Below the pieces are notes generated by a model, which made no database searches, was not told the origin of the DNA, and worked only from the letters and a program-made list of their open reading frames with translations. The position numbers were made by a program, and so were the translations under genes. From an uncultured Paracoccaceae bacterium (GTDB lineage: Bacteria > Pseudomonadota > Alphaproteobacteria > Rhodobacterales > Rhodobacteraceae), in contig CANKYO010000006.1 of the NCBI GenBank assembly GCA_947488175.1, forward strand, positions 62,001 to 126,000: a DNA stretch of 64,000 nt, read 5' to 3'. Within the stretch, counting starts at the first letter, position 1. Each line of letters begins with the position of its first letter. Of the stretch, positions 8,391-16,256 are shown piece after piece.

Positions 8391-9200
8391 ATGACAGATT
8401 TACCCGGCATCGTGATCACTGGCGGATCAGGCAGAATGGGGCAGATGCTGATCAAATCGGTGCTGGCATCTGACAAATGCAGGCTGGTTGGCGTGCTGGA
8501 ACGGCCCGGGCACGGTTGGATCGGGCAGGACGTGGGCAGCATGATGGGCGGTCAGCCTGCGGGCCTGCATGTGACCGATGACGCGGTTGAGGTCTTTGCC
8601 AAGGCGCAGGCGGTGATTGATTTCACCTCGCCCGCCGCAAGCGTCGATTTCGCAGGGCTCGCCGCGCAGGCGCGTGCGGTGCATGTGATCGGCACAACTG
8701 GACTGACGGATGCCGATCTGAAAGCGATCAACGCTGCCGCGCGTCACGCGGTGATCGTGCGGGCCGGGAATATGTCACTGGGGGTCAACCTACTGGTGCA
8801 GTTGACGAAAAAGGTGGCCGCCGCGTTGGACGAGGATTTTGATATCGAGGTGATTGAGGCGCATCATCACCACAAGGTCGATGCCCCGTCCGGCACCGCG
8901 CTGATGCTGGGAGAGGCCGCCGCAGAGGGTCGTGGCGTCGCCCTGAAGGACGTGCGCGACAGCGGGCGCGATGGCATCACCGGCGCCCGCAGACGTGGCG
9001 ATATCGGCTTCACGGCGATCCGCGCGGGCGACATCGTGGGCGAACATGACGTGCTGTTTGCCGCCCCCGGCGAACGGATCGTGCTAAGGCATATGGCAAC
9101 CGACAGGTCCATCTTTGCCCGGGGTGCGCTGAAGGCCGCGCTGTGGGGGCAGGACAAGGCACCGGGCGAATATGACATGATGGATGTGCTGGGCCTTTAG
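8391..9200 (+). CDS. dapB: 4-hydroxy-tetrahydrodipicolinate reductase
   Basis: DapB reduces 4-hydroxy-tetrahydrodipicolinate with NAD(P)H in lysine and diaminopimelate synthesis. The 269-residue frame has the dinucleotide-binding GGSGRMGQ at residues 10-17, TGLTDADL around 105, and the catalytic signature [16 protein letters not shown] near residues 155-170, where the His pair and Lys act in catalysis and substrate binding. Length matches the family. A GAAAGG ribosome site stands before the ATG at 8391. lysA and a DapC-like aminotransferase elsewhere in the window belong to the same pathway. Confidence 0.97.
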   Translation: MTDLPGIVITGGSGRMGQMLIKSVLASDKCRLVGVLERPGHGWIGQDVGSMMGGQPAGLHVTDDAVEVFAKAQAVIDFTSPAASVDFAGLAAQARAVHVIGTTGLTDADLKAINAAARHAVIVRAGNMSLGVNLLVQLTKKVAAALDEDFDIEVIEAHHHHKVDAPSGTALMLGEAAAEGRGVALKDVRDSGRDGITGARRRGDIGFTAIRAGDIVGEHDVLFAAPGERIVLRHMATDRSIFARGALKAALWGQDKAPGEYDMMDVLGL

Positions 9201-9270
9201 CCGCTCACGGATTGAACCAAAACGGGGGTTGGCGCGTATATAGGGTAATCTTGGACAACGGAGGTGCCCT

Positions 9271-9630
9271 ATGAAACGGCTCGTTCTTGCTCTTACCCTT
9301 GCGCTTTCGGCGGCCCCTGCGGCGGCTGACAGCTATGTGCCCGTCGCCGATCAGGCGACGTTCCTGTCGCTGGTCGATGGGAAACTGCTGCGCAACCGCC
9401 TGTATGGCGTGCGCCTTAACGTCTTGAATAATGGGCAGATTCAGGGATCTGCGATCGGCTGGGATATCGTCGGGACCTGGTCCTGGCAGGATGGCTATTT
9501 CTGCCGTGAACTGGCTTGGGGCGGTGACCCGATCCCGTATAACTGCCAGTTGGTCGAGGTGCGCGGCGACAGCATCCGCTTTACTGTCGATCAGGGCGCG
9601 GGCGATTCCGCCTCTTTCCGCATTCAATAA
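9271..9630 (+). CDS. Small secreted hypothetical protein
   Basis: A 119-residue protein with a good signal peptide (MKRLVLALTLALSAAPAAA), followed by a compact beta-rich domain. Residues 60-100 hold two cysteines (YFCRELA and YNCQLV) that could form a disulfide, and a WSWQDGYFC stretch. The same pattern occurs in small periplasmic proteins next to dapB in related bacteria, sometimes mislabelled as DapB because of this position. A GGAGG ribosome site lies nine bases upstream. Function unknown. Confidence 0.75.
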   Translation: MKRLVLALTLALSAAPAAADSYVPVADQATFLSLVDGKLLRNRLYGVRLNVLNNGQIQGSAIGWDIVGTWSWQDGYFCRELAWGGDPIPYNCQLVEVRGDSIRFTVDQGAGDSASFRIQ

Positions 9631-9668
9631 TTCGCGCATCCTGAAAAACCTGTGATAAGCTGCGACTT

Positions 9669-10310
9669 ATGTGGCGGCTTGTCTTTATGTTCCTGCCCAT
9701 GGCGGCGCAGGCCTGTGACCGACCGGTTTGCGAGGTCGGGGCCGAGACTGTTGCGTTTGCCCGTATCGTCACCTTTGACGATCAGGCAAGCGGCTATGGC
9801 CCGGGCCGACCTGCGCCGGATGTGATCCGCATGGATGGCGTGTCATTTGGTGAACATTTCGCAGGGCAAACCCTCGACCGGGTGAACGATTTCGACCGCG
9901 TGACCGGGCGGGCGCTTGAGCCACTGACAATCAGGCCCGGCGTAACATCCCAGAATCTCACGATAATCCGGTTGGCTGATACCAATGTACTGAGCGGATA
10001 CGGCCCCACCGGCTACCCCAATCATTCCGCCACCGGCGAGGGGGCGATTGCGGTGATGTTCGATGAGGGTCAGCCCGGTATCGGTTTCGACCTGCGCGGC
10101 GGTGAGGGCGGCTATGCGACAGTGGTTTTCCTTAACCGTGGGGGCGAGGTGATTGACACGCATTTGGTTGGACCGCTGGCCGAAATCTCCTATGCGTTCC
10201 GGCGGCAAGGCGATCAGCGCGACATCGCGGGTGTGGTGATCACCAACGAAGACCCTGATGGGATCGCGCTGGATCAGGTGGCGTTCGAGGCCTTCGAGCA
10301 GCTTAGCTGA
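9669..10310 (+). CDS. Secreted hypothetical protein
   Basis: A 213-residue protein beginning with a short hydrophobic leader (MWRLVFMFLPMAAQA) and cysteine-containing mature start CDRPVCEVG. The rest is beta-rich with many Gly and Asp. FDDQASGYGPG near residue 40, GTGEGAIAVMFDEGQPGIGFDLRG-like strands in the middle and ITNEDPDGIALDQVAF at the end resemble PEP-CTERM-like or carbohydrate-binding beta-sandwich proteins, but I cannot name the family. It starts 38 bases after the preceding secreted protein, and they may be co-transcribed. Confidence 0.65.
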   Translation: MWRLVFMFLPMAAQACDRPVCEVGAETVAFARIVTFDDQASGYGPGRPAPDVIRMDGVSFGEHFAGQTLDRVNDFDRVTGRALEPLTIRPGVTSQNLTIIRLADTNVLSGYGPTGYPNHSATGEGAIAVMFDEGQPGIGFDLRGGEGGYATVVFLNRGGEVIDTHLVGPLAEISYAFRRQGDQRDIAGVVITNEDPDGIALDQVAFEAFEQLS

Positions 10311-10363
10311 GCAACGTTCGGTGGGGTGCGCGCGTTGCCCGATGCGCCGTTTTCACGAATCAT

Positions 10364-10495
10364 GGTTAATTCGCAGGTTTTGCGGGGTTTCGCGCGGTCG
10401 GCATCGCGTCGGACTTGCGTCGGCAAAACGTCGGACCCCTGACGGACAGTTGCGTCAGTAACGGACCGTGCGGGCAAAAGTGAAGGCGGCGTTAA
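10364..10495. repeat. GTCGG intergenic element, copy 2
   Basis: The core at 10392-10442 is 51 bases, the same length as in copy 1. It starts with the same 21 bases and ends with the same ACCCCTGA, but the two 11-base units between them are swapped: fillers run CATCGC, ACTTGC, CAAAAC. TTAA tetramers flank it at 10366-10369 and 10492-10495, matching the spacing in copy 1 to within one base. It lies in a 357-base gene-free stretch between a secreted-protein gene and a GNAT gene that converge on it. Function unknown. Confidence 0.8.
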
Positions 10496-10667
10496 CCTTT
10501 GATGCGGTTTCGGGCGGGGGGTGGATGGGCCCTTGATGTCCGTTGCCATCGTCGCAGAACGAAGCTGCGCATCTGGTACGACAGGGGCCGCTTTGGTTCC
10601 TGATTGGAATGTCCGGTATGCGCCACGGCATGCGATGTTCAGCGCGACGAACGAAGCAGACACTGGA

Positions 10668-11423
10668 TCAATCCGGGATACTAATCTCAACAAGCCGATG
10701 CTCGGAAACGAAGCCTGCCTTCTCCAATGCGGCCTTCGATGCAAGATTGGTTTCAGCGCATCCACAAATCGGCCTTTTCCCCTCACTTTCCAGAAGGTTC
10801 GCGAGATCAGAGACAATCGAACTGGCGAACCCTCTATTGCGCTGATCAGGTCGTGTGACCATTCCGATATCGACAACGTCGCCTGAGCCGTCAATCGGTA
10901 TCATGATCCCGCTTCCAACCATTTGCCCTTCGTTGAACGCGATCCAAAGGCCGCCTGACCGAAAGATTTGCGCGACTTCATCCTTGCTGTCATAGAAATC
11001 ACGTCCGTTCATCCATGCATCTGGCAGATCGATCGCCCTTGCCCTTTCCAAGTGGAAAGTATCACTTTTGGTCAGAATAACCGGGTTGCGTTTGCGAAAC
11101 AGAAATCCGGTTTCGACCAAAGCCCAACCGAGTTTTTGGGCAGCATCAATCAGGACACGATCAAATGACTTGCAAAGAACCTTCCGAAAAGGTCGCTGCT
11201 GGATAAGGTTGGATAGGTGGCGGTGCGCGTTGGTGCTGTCCAATGCGTAAAACTCTACAAGAGTGTCTCCATGAAAGATGGCATATCCGCCGCAGGGGAA
11301 TTCCCAAACTTCACCTGTTCTGACGAGTTCCTCAAGGAACCACTCCTGCGGCTCTGGCAGGGATGCCAGGTACTGGCTCCGCAGTGAAATGGGCAAGTCC
11401 GCAACTCGCAAAAAAGCGCTCAT
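10668..11423 (-). CDS. GNAT-family N-acetyltransferase
   Basis: A 251-residue protein with the GNAT fold in its C-terminal half. GLWIAFNEGQMVGSGIMIP gives strands 2-4, and the acetyl-CoA pyrophosphate loop is RPDQRNRGFASSIV (about residues 190-205), followed by CAETNLASKAALEKAGF, the usual end of the fold. The first 130 residues are a degenerate second half, as in two-domain GNATs. Substrate is unknown. The ATG at 11423 was taken over an upstream TTG. Base composition here is visibly less GC-rich than in the housekeeping genes, and the gene stands in a sparse region, which suggests transfer. Confidence 0.8.
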   Translation of the reverse strand: MSAFLRVADLPISLRSQYLASLPEPQEWFLEELVRTGEVWEFPCGGYAIFHGDTLVEFYALDSTNAHRHLSNLIQQRPFRKVLCKSFDRVLIDAAQKLGWALVETGFLFRKRNPVILTKSDTFHLERARAIDLPDAWMNGRDFYDSKDEVAQIFRSGGLWIAFNEGQMVGSGIMIPIDGSGDVVDIGMVTRPDQRNRGFASSIVSDLANLLESEGKRPICGCAETNLASKAALEKAGFVSEHRLVEISIPD

Positions 11424-11752
11424 GTGCAATCGTAGCGTCTACGGGTTGGCACCTGCAACATGTCGGTAATGGGTTCACACCAGACATTGGGCAGGACCGC
11501 GCCTTTCTGTCGATGTCTGCTTGCCCGGATAAAACCGACCTTGCTGGTTGTTCGATTAAAGCCCGCTTGCTGAAACGCGCACCAATCGCTACACGGTTCG
11601 CAGGTTGGCGCTGGTGCCGACCAATGGAGATTTTATGTCTACGATTGCGGCCCGCCGCTAAGGTCCTTTAACGTGGACCAGCTTGAATCAAAAGACTTCC
11701 GAGCGTGATGCCGGAAGCCTTTTCGGCTGACATAAAGTCTAGAGACAATCCA
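11424..11752. other. Intergenic region without recognised gene
   Basis: About 330 bases between a GNAT gene reading left and the YjhX-type toxin reading right. Promoters for both should lie here. The one long frame on the plus strand has no ribosome site, domain or leader and looks random. No inverted repeat strong enough to name as a toxin-antitoxin operator was found by eye. Confidence 0.5.
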
Positions 11753-12010
11753 TTGAATATCTCAAAACACGAACAGCGTGTTTTGCACGTTCTGGCGCAG
11801 GGTGGCGCGATCCACTTTGAGCGCATGAAGAACGGCAAAGTGCGCGACGTTTCCTGCTTCACGCGCGAAGGCCATTTGCTGGCCGATTGCTCGTTGGAGC
11901 TTTTCGATCGCCTGAAGAAACGGCGATTCATCAAATCCGTGAACGGACGACCCTACCGCGCCACAAGGCTCGGCATCCGTTCCGTGAACCCACAATACGA
12001 CAACCGATAA
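11753..12010 (+). CDS. yjhX: YjhX-family toxin (UPF0386)
   Basis: An 85-residue protein from the TTG at 11753, read as M-NISKHEQRVLHVLAQGG, which is how the family starts. CFTREGHLLADCSLELF in the middle and KSVNGRPYRATRLG towards the end are diagnostic, and the product ends in DNR as the family does. E. coli YjhX is reported to inhibit topoisomerase I and to be neutralised by YjhQ, a GNAT-like protein; the next gene here is a GNAT, 13 bases on. An in-frame GTG/ATG pair at 11705/11708 would add 15-16 residues not seen in the family. The upstream AGAGAC is only a weak ribosome site. Confidence 0.85.
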   Translation: MNISKHEQRVLHVLAQGGAIHFERMKNGKVRDVSCFTREGHLLADCSLELFDRLKKRRFIKSVNGRPYRATRLGIRSVNPQYDNR

Positions 12011-12023
12011 GGACACTCAGAAC

Positions 12024-12488
12024 ATGACAAATCCGATCATCAAACCCACAACGTCAGATGACGTCGCAGGGCTTACTGCCGTGCTAGACGGGACCAAGCT
12101 TTTCCCTAGCGATATGCTCTCCGACATGCTGGCACCCGCCTTGGCAGGTGAGACAGAGGCCTTCTGGCTTACCTGCCACCATGGCGGCCAAGCGGTTGGC
12201 CTGTGCTACACGGTTCCAGAAGAGCTGGCGACCGGAACCTGGAACATGCTCGCCCTTGCAGTGCGTCCGGACCTGCAGGGCAAAGGTCTTGGTGCTGCAC
12301 TTGTCAGCGCGGCGGAACAGCACCTGAAAGACAATGGGCAGCGTATCTTGATCGTAGAGACGTCCGGCACCGAAGGTTTCGCACTCACGCGCAAGTTCTA
12401 TGCTCAGGAAGGCTATGAGGAAGAAGCGCGCATCCGCGATTTCTGGGCTGACGGAGATGACAAGGTGATCTTCCGAAAGGCTCTCTGA
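12024..12488 (+). CDS. GNAT acetyltransferase, probable YjhQ-type antitoxin
   Basis: A 154-residue single-domain GNAT. The acetyl-CoA loop is RPDLQGKGLGAALV (about residues 88-101) with a complete Q/RxxGxG/A, preceded by MLALAV; EGFALTRKFYAQEGY and FWADGDDKVIFRK complete the fold. It follows the YjhX-type toxin by 13 bases, and a strong hairpin follows it, so the pair is one transcription unit. YjhQ of E. coli, the partner of YjhX, is also a GNAT. Antitoxin identity therefore rests on context, while acetyltransferase activity remains possible because the cofactor motif is intact. A GATAAGGA ribosome site precedes it. Confidence 0.75.
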   Translation: MTNPIIKPTTSDDVAGLTAVLDGTKLFPSDMLSDMLAPALAGETEAFWLTCHHGGQAVGLCYTVPEELATGTWNMLALAVRPDLQGKGLGAALVSAAEQHLKDNGQRILIVETSGTEGFALTRKFYAQEGYEEEARIRDFWADGDDKVIFRKAL

Positions 12489-12495
12489 CGAAAGG

Positions 12496-12523
12496 GCCCT
12501 CCGCCATCTCATCGGCGGAGGGC
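12496..12523 (+). terminator. Hairpin terminator after the toxin-antitoxin pair
   Basis: A perfect ten-base stem, GCCCTCCGCC with GGCGGAGGGC, around the eight-base loop ATCTCATC. It starts eight bases after the GNAT stop codon. The following sequence (ATCCTATTG) lacks a T-tract, so it may act with Rho or as an mRNA stabiliser. Confidence 0.75.
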
Positions 12524-12627
12524 ATCCTATTGCCGCCGTTCGTCCACTCTGCACTTCGTGGCACTTTGGGCCCAGACCAGACATAACGCCTGATATCGTC
12601 CTTCAAGGCCGCCGTTGCGGCCCTGCC

Positions 12628-12891
12628 CTAGCTGGCCGCTTCTGCGATCACTTCGTCGAAGAATGTGCAGACGGTGCTGATGTCCGCCCCGCTTTGGATG
12701 GCTGTCATCAGCTCTTCGATTTCGCCGGACAGGACCTGCACCCGGTCAGGGTCTTTGGCACCGATGGTTTGCAGTGCGACGCTGACTTCGCCTGATTTGG
12801 TCTGGATCGCCTCGGGCGTGCAGGCGCCTTGCGCCTGGGCTGTGGTGGCCAGACCAAGGGTCGCGGCGCAGATGATGGCAAGGTATTTCAT
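12628..12891 (-). CDS. Small secreted hypothetical protein
   Basis: An 87-residue product with a signal peptide (MKYLAIICAATLGLATTAQA). The mature part is helical and acidic with two cysteines, one in GACTPEAI and one in ISTVCTFF, spaced about 55 residues, which could close a hairpin of helices by disulfide. I do not recognise the family. It is 27 bases downstream of the DUF1674 gene on the same strand and likely shares its transcript. Confidence 0.65.
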   Translation of the reverse strand: MKYLAIICAATLGLATTAQAQGACTPEAIQTKSGEVSVALQTIGAKDPDRVQVLSGEIEELMTAIQSGADISTVCTFFDEVIAEAAS

Positions 12892-12918
12892 GCTCGTGTT
12901 CCTTTTCTTGACCGGCCC

Positions 12919-13095
12919 TCAGAAATCGATGGCCAGTCCCTTTTTTTCCCAGTCACCATAACGTACCGGTTCCGGCCCGTCACGCCCACCCAGTTCGGGG
13001 GGCAGTTTTTCGGTGTCGGCCTTTTTGCGCCGTTCCTCGGCCTCGGCAAGCGCACGCTGTGCGGCGGCGGGCAGTTTGCTGGTGTCGTCACTCAT
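12919..13095 (-). CDS. DUF1674/SdhAF4-like protein
   Basis: A 58-residue protein. Its C-terminal signature GGRDGPEPVRYGDWE followed by KKGLAIDF is that of DUF1674, the family of succinate dehydrogenase assembly factor 4, which in mitochondria and yeast helps flavinylated SdhA mature and shields it from autoxidation. The N-terminus is a charged helix (AAAQRALAEAEERRKKA). The ATG at 13095 is preferred; a longer frame to 13167 crosses into the divergent rsmB-like gene's start. Assembly-factor role here is by homology only. Confidence 0.85.
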   Translation of the reverse strand: MSDDTSKLPAAAQRALAEAEERRKKADTEKLPPELGGRDGPEPVRYGDWEKKGLAIDF

Positions 13096-13165
13096 GGGGC
13101 CGTATCCTTGTGGGTGCCATGGCTTTGATATACCCCGCGCGCAAACGCCTTCAAGGGACATGTTC

Positions 13166-14434
13166 ATGCGTCAAACCGGTCTGCCTGCCCGCCGTGCCGC
13201 CCATCACCTGCTGATGCAGATCACCGGCGAGGGCCGTTTGATGGCCGAACTGGTGGCTGCCGGGGCGCTTGCCGATCTGCCGCCAGAGGATCGCGCCCGT
13301 GCCCAGCGTCTAGCGTCTAATGCCCTGCGCGGGTTGGACCGGACCGATCGGATGCTGAAACCCTATTTGAAGAAGGCTCCCCCGCCCCATGTGATGAATG
13401 CGTTGCGTCTGGGTGTGATCGAGCTGTGTTCAGGCGAGGCCGCCCATGGTGTCGTCAACGCCTATGTGGAGATTGTGGCCCGCAACAAGCGCACCCAGTC
13501 GATGAAGGGGCTGGCCAATGCGGTGCTGCGCAAGGTGGCCGATGAAGGGCCGGATGGGTGGGCCGCGCGTCCGGTGCCGCTGATGCCGGGCTGGTTGCGC
13601 CAGCCGCTGGTCGCCGCTTGGGGCCGCGAGGCCGTCAGCGCCATGGAGGCCGCGCATTTCGCTGGTGCCCCGCTTGATCTGACCGCGAAGGGTGATCCGC
13701 AAACCGTGGCCGATGCCACAGGGGGAACGGTGTTGCGGACAGGGTCAGTGCGGCTTTCGGGGGGGCACCAGGTCTCAACCCTGCCCGGTTATGACAGCGG
13801 GGACTGGTGGGTGCAGGATGCCGCAGCGGCGATCCCCGTGAAACTGCTGGGGGATGTGGCCGGTCTGACTGTGCTTGATTTGTGCGCAGCACCTGGCGGC
13901 AAGACATTGCAACTGGCGGCGGGCGGTGCCGATGTAACGGCCGTCGATCTGTCAGAGCGCCGGATGGCGCGGGTGGCGGAAAACCTGGCTCGTGTCGGGC
14001 TGGCCGCGAAGACGGTTGTTGCGGATGCGTTTGCGTTTGATCAGGGCGGTTTTGATGCGGTTCTGCTGGATGCCCCCTGTTCGGCCACAGGCACGATTCG
14101 CCGCCATCCCGATCTGCCTTATGCCAAGGACGGGTCGGAATTTGGGGCGCTGATCGATCAGCAGGAACGTCTGATCGATCATGCCCTGACCTTGTTGAAA
14201 CCCGGAGGGCGGCTGGTGTTTTGCACCTGTTCGCTGCTGCCCGACGAAGGCGAGGTGCAGGTGGAAGAGGCCCTGGCCCGTCATCCCGGTCTGACGGTTG
14301 CGACCATCGACGTGCAGGGCATCGAACCTGAATGGAGAACCGAAGAGGGCGGATTACGTCTGCGCCCCGACTATTGGCCCGATCTGGGCGGCATGGACGG
14401 GTTTTATATGGCGGTTCTGACAAAGCCTGCGTGA
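13166..14434 (+). CDS. RsmB/NOL1/NOP2-family rRNA cytosine-C5 methyltransferase
   Basis: A 422-residue protein with an N-terminal NusB-like RNA-binding domain (residues about 5-135, RAAHHLLMQI start) and a C-terminal SAM-dependent domain. SAM binding is at CAAPGGKTLQL, the catalytic cysteine in DAPCSATGTIRRHPD, and the second conserved cysteine in FCTCSLLPDEGE. This is the architecture of RsmB (16S rRNA m5C967). The ATG at 13166 is eight bases from AAGGG; the ATG at 13160 is too close to it. It is divergent from the DUF1674 gene and followed by a heparinase-like gene. Confidence 0.92.
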   Translation: MRQTGLPARRAAHHLLMQITGEGRLMAELVAAGALADLPPEDRARAQRLASNALRGLDRTDRMLKPYLKKAPPPHVMNALRLGVIELCSGEAAHGVVNAYVEIVARNKRTQSMKGLANAVLRKVADEGPDGWAARPVPLMPGWLRQPLVAAWGREAVSAMEAAHFAGAPLDLTAKGDPQTVADATGGTVLRTGSVRLSGGHQVSTLPGYDSGDWWVQDAAAAIPVKLLGDVAGLTVLDLCAAPGGKTLQLAAGGADVTAVDLSERRMARVAENLARVGLAAKTVVADAFAFDQGGFDAVLLDAPCSATGTIRRHPDLPYAKDGSEFGALIDQQERLIDHALTLLKPGGRLVFCTCSLLPDEGEVQVEEALARHPGLTVATIDVQGIEPEWRTEEGGLRLRPDYWPDLGGMDGFYMAVLTKPA

Positions 14435-14474
14435 CAGGTCCGTTAACCTTTCCTATGGTTTGCCCAAAAGCGCG

Positions 14475-16241
14475 ATGCGAGGCAGCAGGACTTTGGCACA
14501 ATCCACCACATGGCGTGCCCGCCGGATCAGTTTCATGCACCGTGTGCATGCCAGGCGGGCGGCGCGCACCGCCCCTGCCACTGCGTTCGTGTCCGCCCCC
14601 GAACCGCGCACCATCGGCAGTGTGGCCCGTGGCCGCCAACTGATTGCGGGCAATTTCCTGTTTTCGGGGTTGCTGGTCGAAGGACCGCAAATGTCGATCT
14701 GGGATATTGCCAGCCCGGCTGACGCCGTCGCGGCAGAGGTGCAGGGCTGCGCCTGGCTGGATGATCTGGCCGCTGTCGGCACGGATCGCGCCCGCAAGAA
14801 GGCCCAGACTTGGGTGTTTGACTGGATCGCCCGCTATGGCAAGGGCACGGGCCCCGGCTGGACCCCTGATCTGGTCGGTCGCCGTCTGATCCGCTGGATC
14901 AATCACGGGTTTTTCCTACTTCATAAACAGGACAAGGATGCCAGCGACCGGTTTTTCCGCAGTCTGGGTCAACAACTGGTGTTCCTGTCGCGCCGCTGGT
15001 CGGTCACCCCGCCCGGTCTGTCCCGGTTCGAGGCGCTGGCGGGCACGATCTATGCCGGGTTGTCGCTTGAAGGGATGGGGCCGCATGTGGACCGCGCGGT
15101 GGCAGCCCTTGCCGCCGATTGCGCCGAACAGATCGATCCTGACGGGGCCATTTCCAGCCGCAACCCTGAGGAATTGCTGGAGATCCTGAGCCTTTTGAAC
15201 TGGACCTTGCAGGCCTTGTCCGAGACCGGCCGCCGCGTCCCGCCCGCAATGCTGGAGGCGGTCGAACGGATCGCCCCCACTTTGCGCGCCTTGCGCCATG
15301 CCGATGGCGGGCTGGCCCGGTTCCATGGTGGCGGGCGCGGTCTGGATGGCCGTCTGGACGAGGCATTGGCCGCGTCCGGTATCAAGACCCTGCCCGAACC
15401 GGGGCTGCATATGGGATATCTGCGCATGACCGGCGGGCGCAGCACGGTCATCGTGGATGCCGCCCCGCCGCCGACCGGCCCGGCATCTGCCAATGCCCAT
15501 GCCAGCACGCTGGCGTTTGAACTGACATCGGGCCGCCGCCCCTTGATCGTCAATTGCGGATCGGGTGCCCGGTTTGGCGATGAATGGCGCCGCGCCAGCC
15601 GTGCCACACCCAGCCACGCCACGCTGGGGATTGAAGGCGTGTCTTCGTCACATCTGGCGCGCGGGTCGAGACTTGGCACGGTCGAGGAATACCTGTCTGA
15701 CGTGCCGGGTGACGTGCGTTGCAAACCCGCTGACGCCGACGGGTCGCGCCAGCATGAATTGTCCCATGACGGTTATCGCGCCTCCCATGGTCTGACCCAT
15801 GCCCGCCTGCTGGACCTGTCTGTCGATGGCCGCACGCTAGAAGGCGAGGACCTGCTGGTCGCGCTGAACCCCGAAGATGAAGCGCTGTTCGACGTGGTCC
15901 TTGATACGACAAGCCTGCAGGGTATCGCGTTTTCGATCCGGTTTCATCTGGACCCGGATGTGCAGGCCAGCCTTGATATGGGCGACCGGGCCGTGGCCCT
16001 GACCCTGAAATCGGGGGAAACCTGGGTGTTTCGGCATGATGGTGCCGCCGCGCTGTCCCTTGCCCCGTCGGTTTATCTGCAAAATGGCCGCTTGAAGCCC
16101 CGTGCGACACAACAGGTGGTTTTATCCGGGCGCGCGATGGCCTATGCGACGCGCATCCGCTGGTCGCTGGCCAAGACGCAGGACACCCCCGATGTTGTCC
16201 GCGATCTGGTGCAGGCCGATCCGGTGGACCTGACTGACTAA
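14475..16241 (+). CDS. Heparinase II/III-family protein
   Basis: A protein of about 588 residues. The N-terminal half is helical, an (alpha/alpha) toroid in this family, with QLIAGNFLFSG, WIARYGKGTG and RRLIRWINHGFFLL. The C-terminal half is a beta-sandwich of the heparinase II/III type, beginning near HASTLAFELTSGRRPLIVNCGSG and containing RATPSHATLGIEG and HDGYRASHGL. Such proteins lyse or bind acidic polysaccharides; this rhodobacterial form always seems to lie between rsmB and purH, and its substrate is unknown. Start is uncertain: TTG at 14460, ATG at 14475 or ATG at 14535; none has a good ribosome site. I chose 14475. Confidence 0.85.
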   Translation: MRGSRTLAQSTTWRARRISFMHRVHARRAARTAPATAFVSAPEPRTIGSVARGRQLIAGNFLFSGLLVEGPQMSIWDIASPADAVAAEVQGCAWLDDLAAVGTDRARKKAQTWVFDWIARYGKGTGPGWTPDLVGRRLIRWINHGFFLLHKQDKDASDRFFRSLGQQLVFLSRRWSVTPPGLSRFEALAGTIYAGLSLEGMGPHVDRAVAALAADCAEQIDPDGAISSRNPEELLEILSLLNWTLQALSETGRRVPPAMLEAVERIAPTLRALRHADGGLARFHGGGRGLDGRLDEALAASGIKTLPEPGLHMGYLRMTGGRSTVIVDAAPPPTGPASANAHASTLAFELTSGRRPLIVNCGSGARFGDEWRRASRATPSHATLGIEGVSSSHLARGSRLGTVEEYLSDVPGDVRCKPADADGSRQHELSHDGYRASHGLTHARLLDLSVDGRTLEGEDLLVALNPEDEALFDVVLDTTSLQGIAFSIRFHLDPDVQASLDMGDRAVALTLKSGETWVFRHDGAAALSLAPSVYLQNGRLKPRATQQVVLSGRAMAYATRIRWSLAKTQDTPDVVRDLVQADPVDLTD

Positions 16242-16256
16242 GCCATTGGGGATGAC

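Noticed and set aside
13635..14906. Minus-strand frame of 423 codons across rsmB and the heparinase-like gene
   Set aside because: Pro/Arg/His-rich with no domain, antisense to two clear genes.
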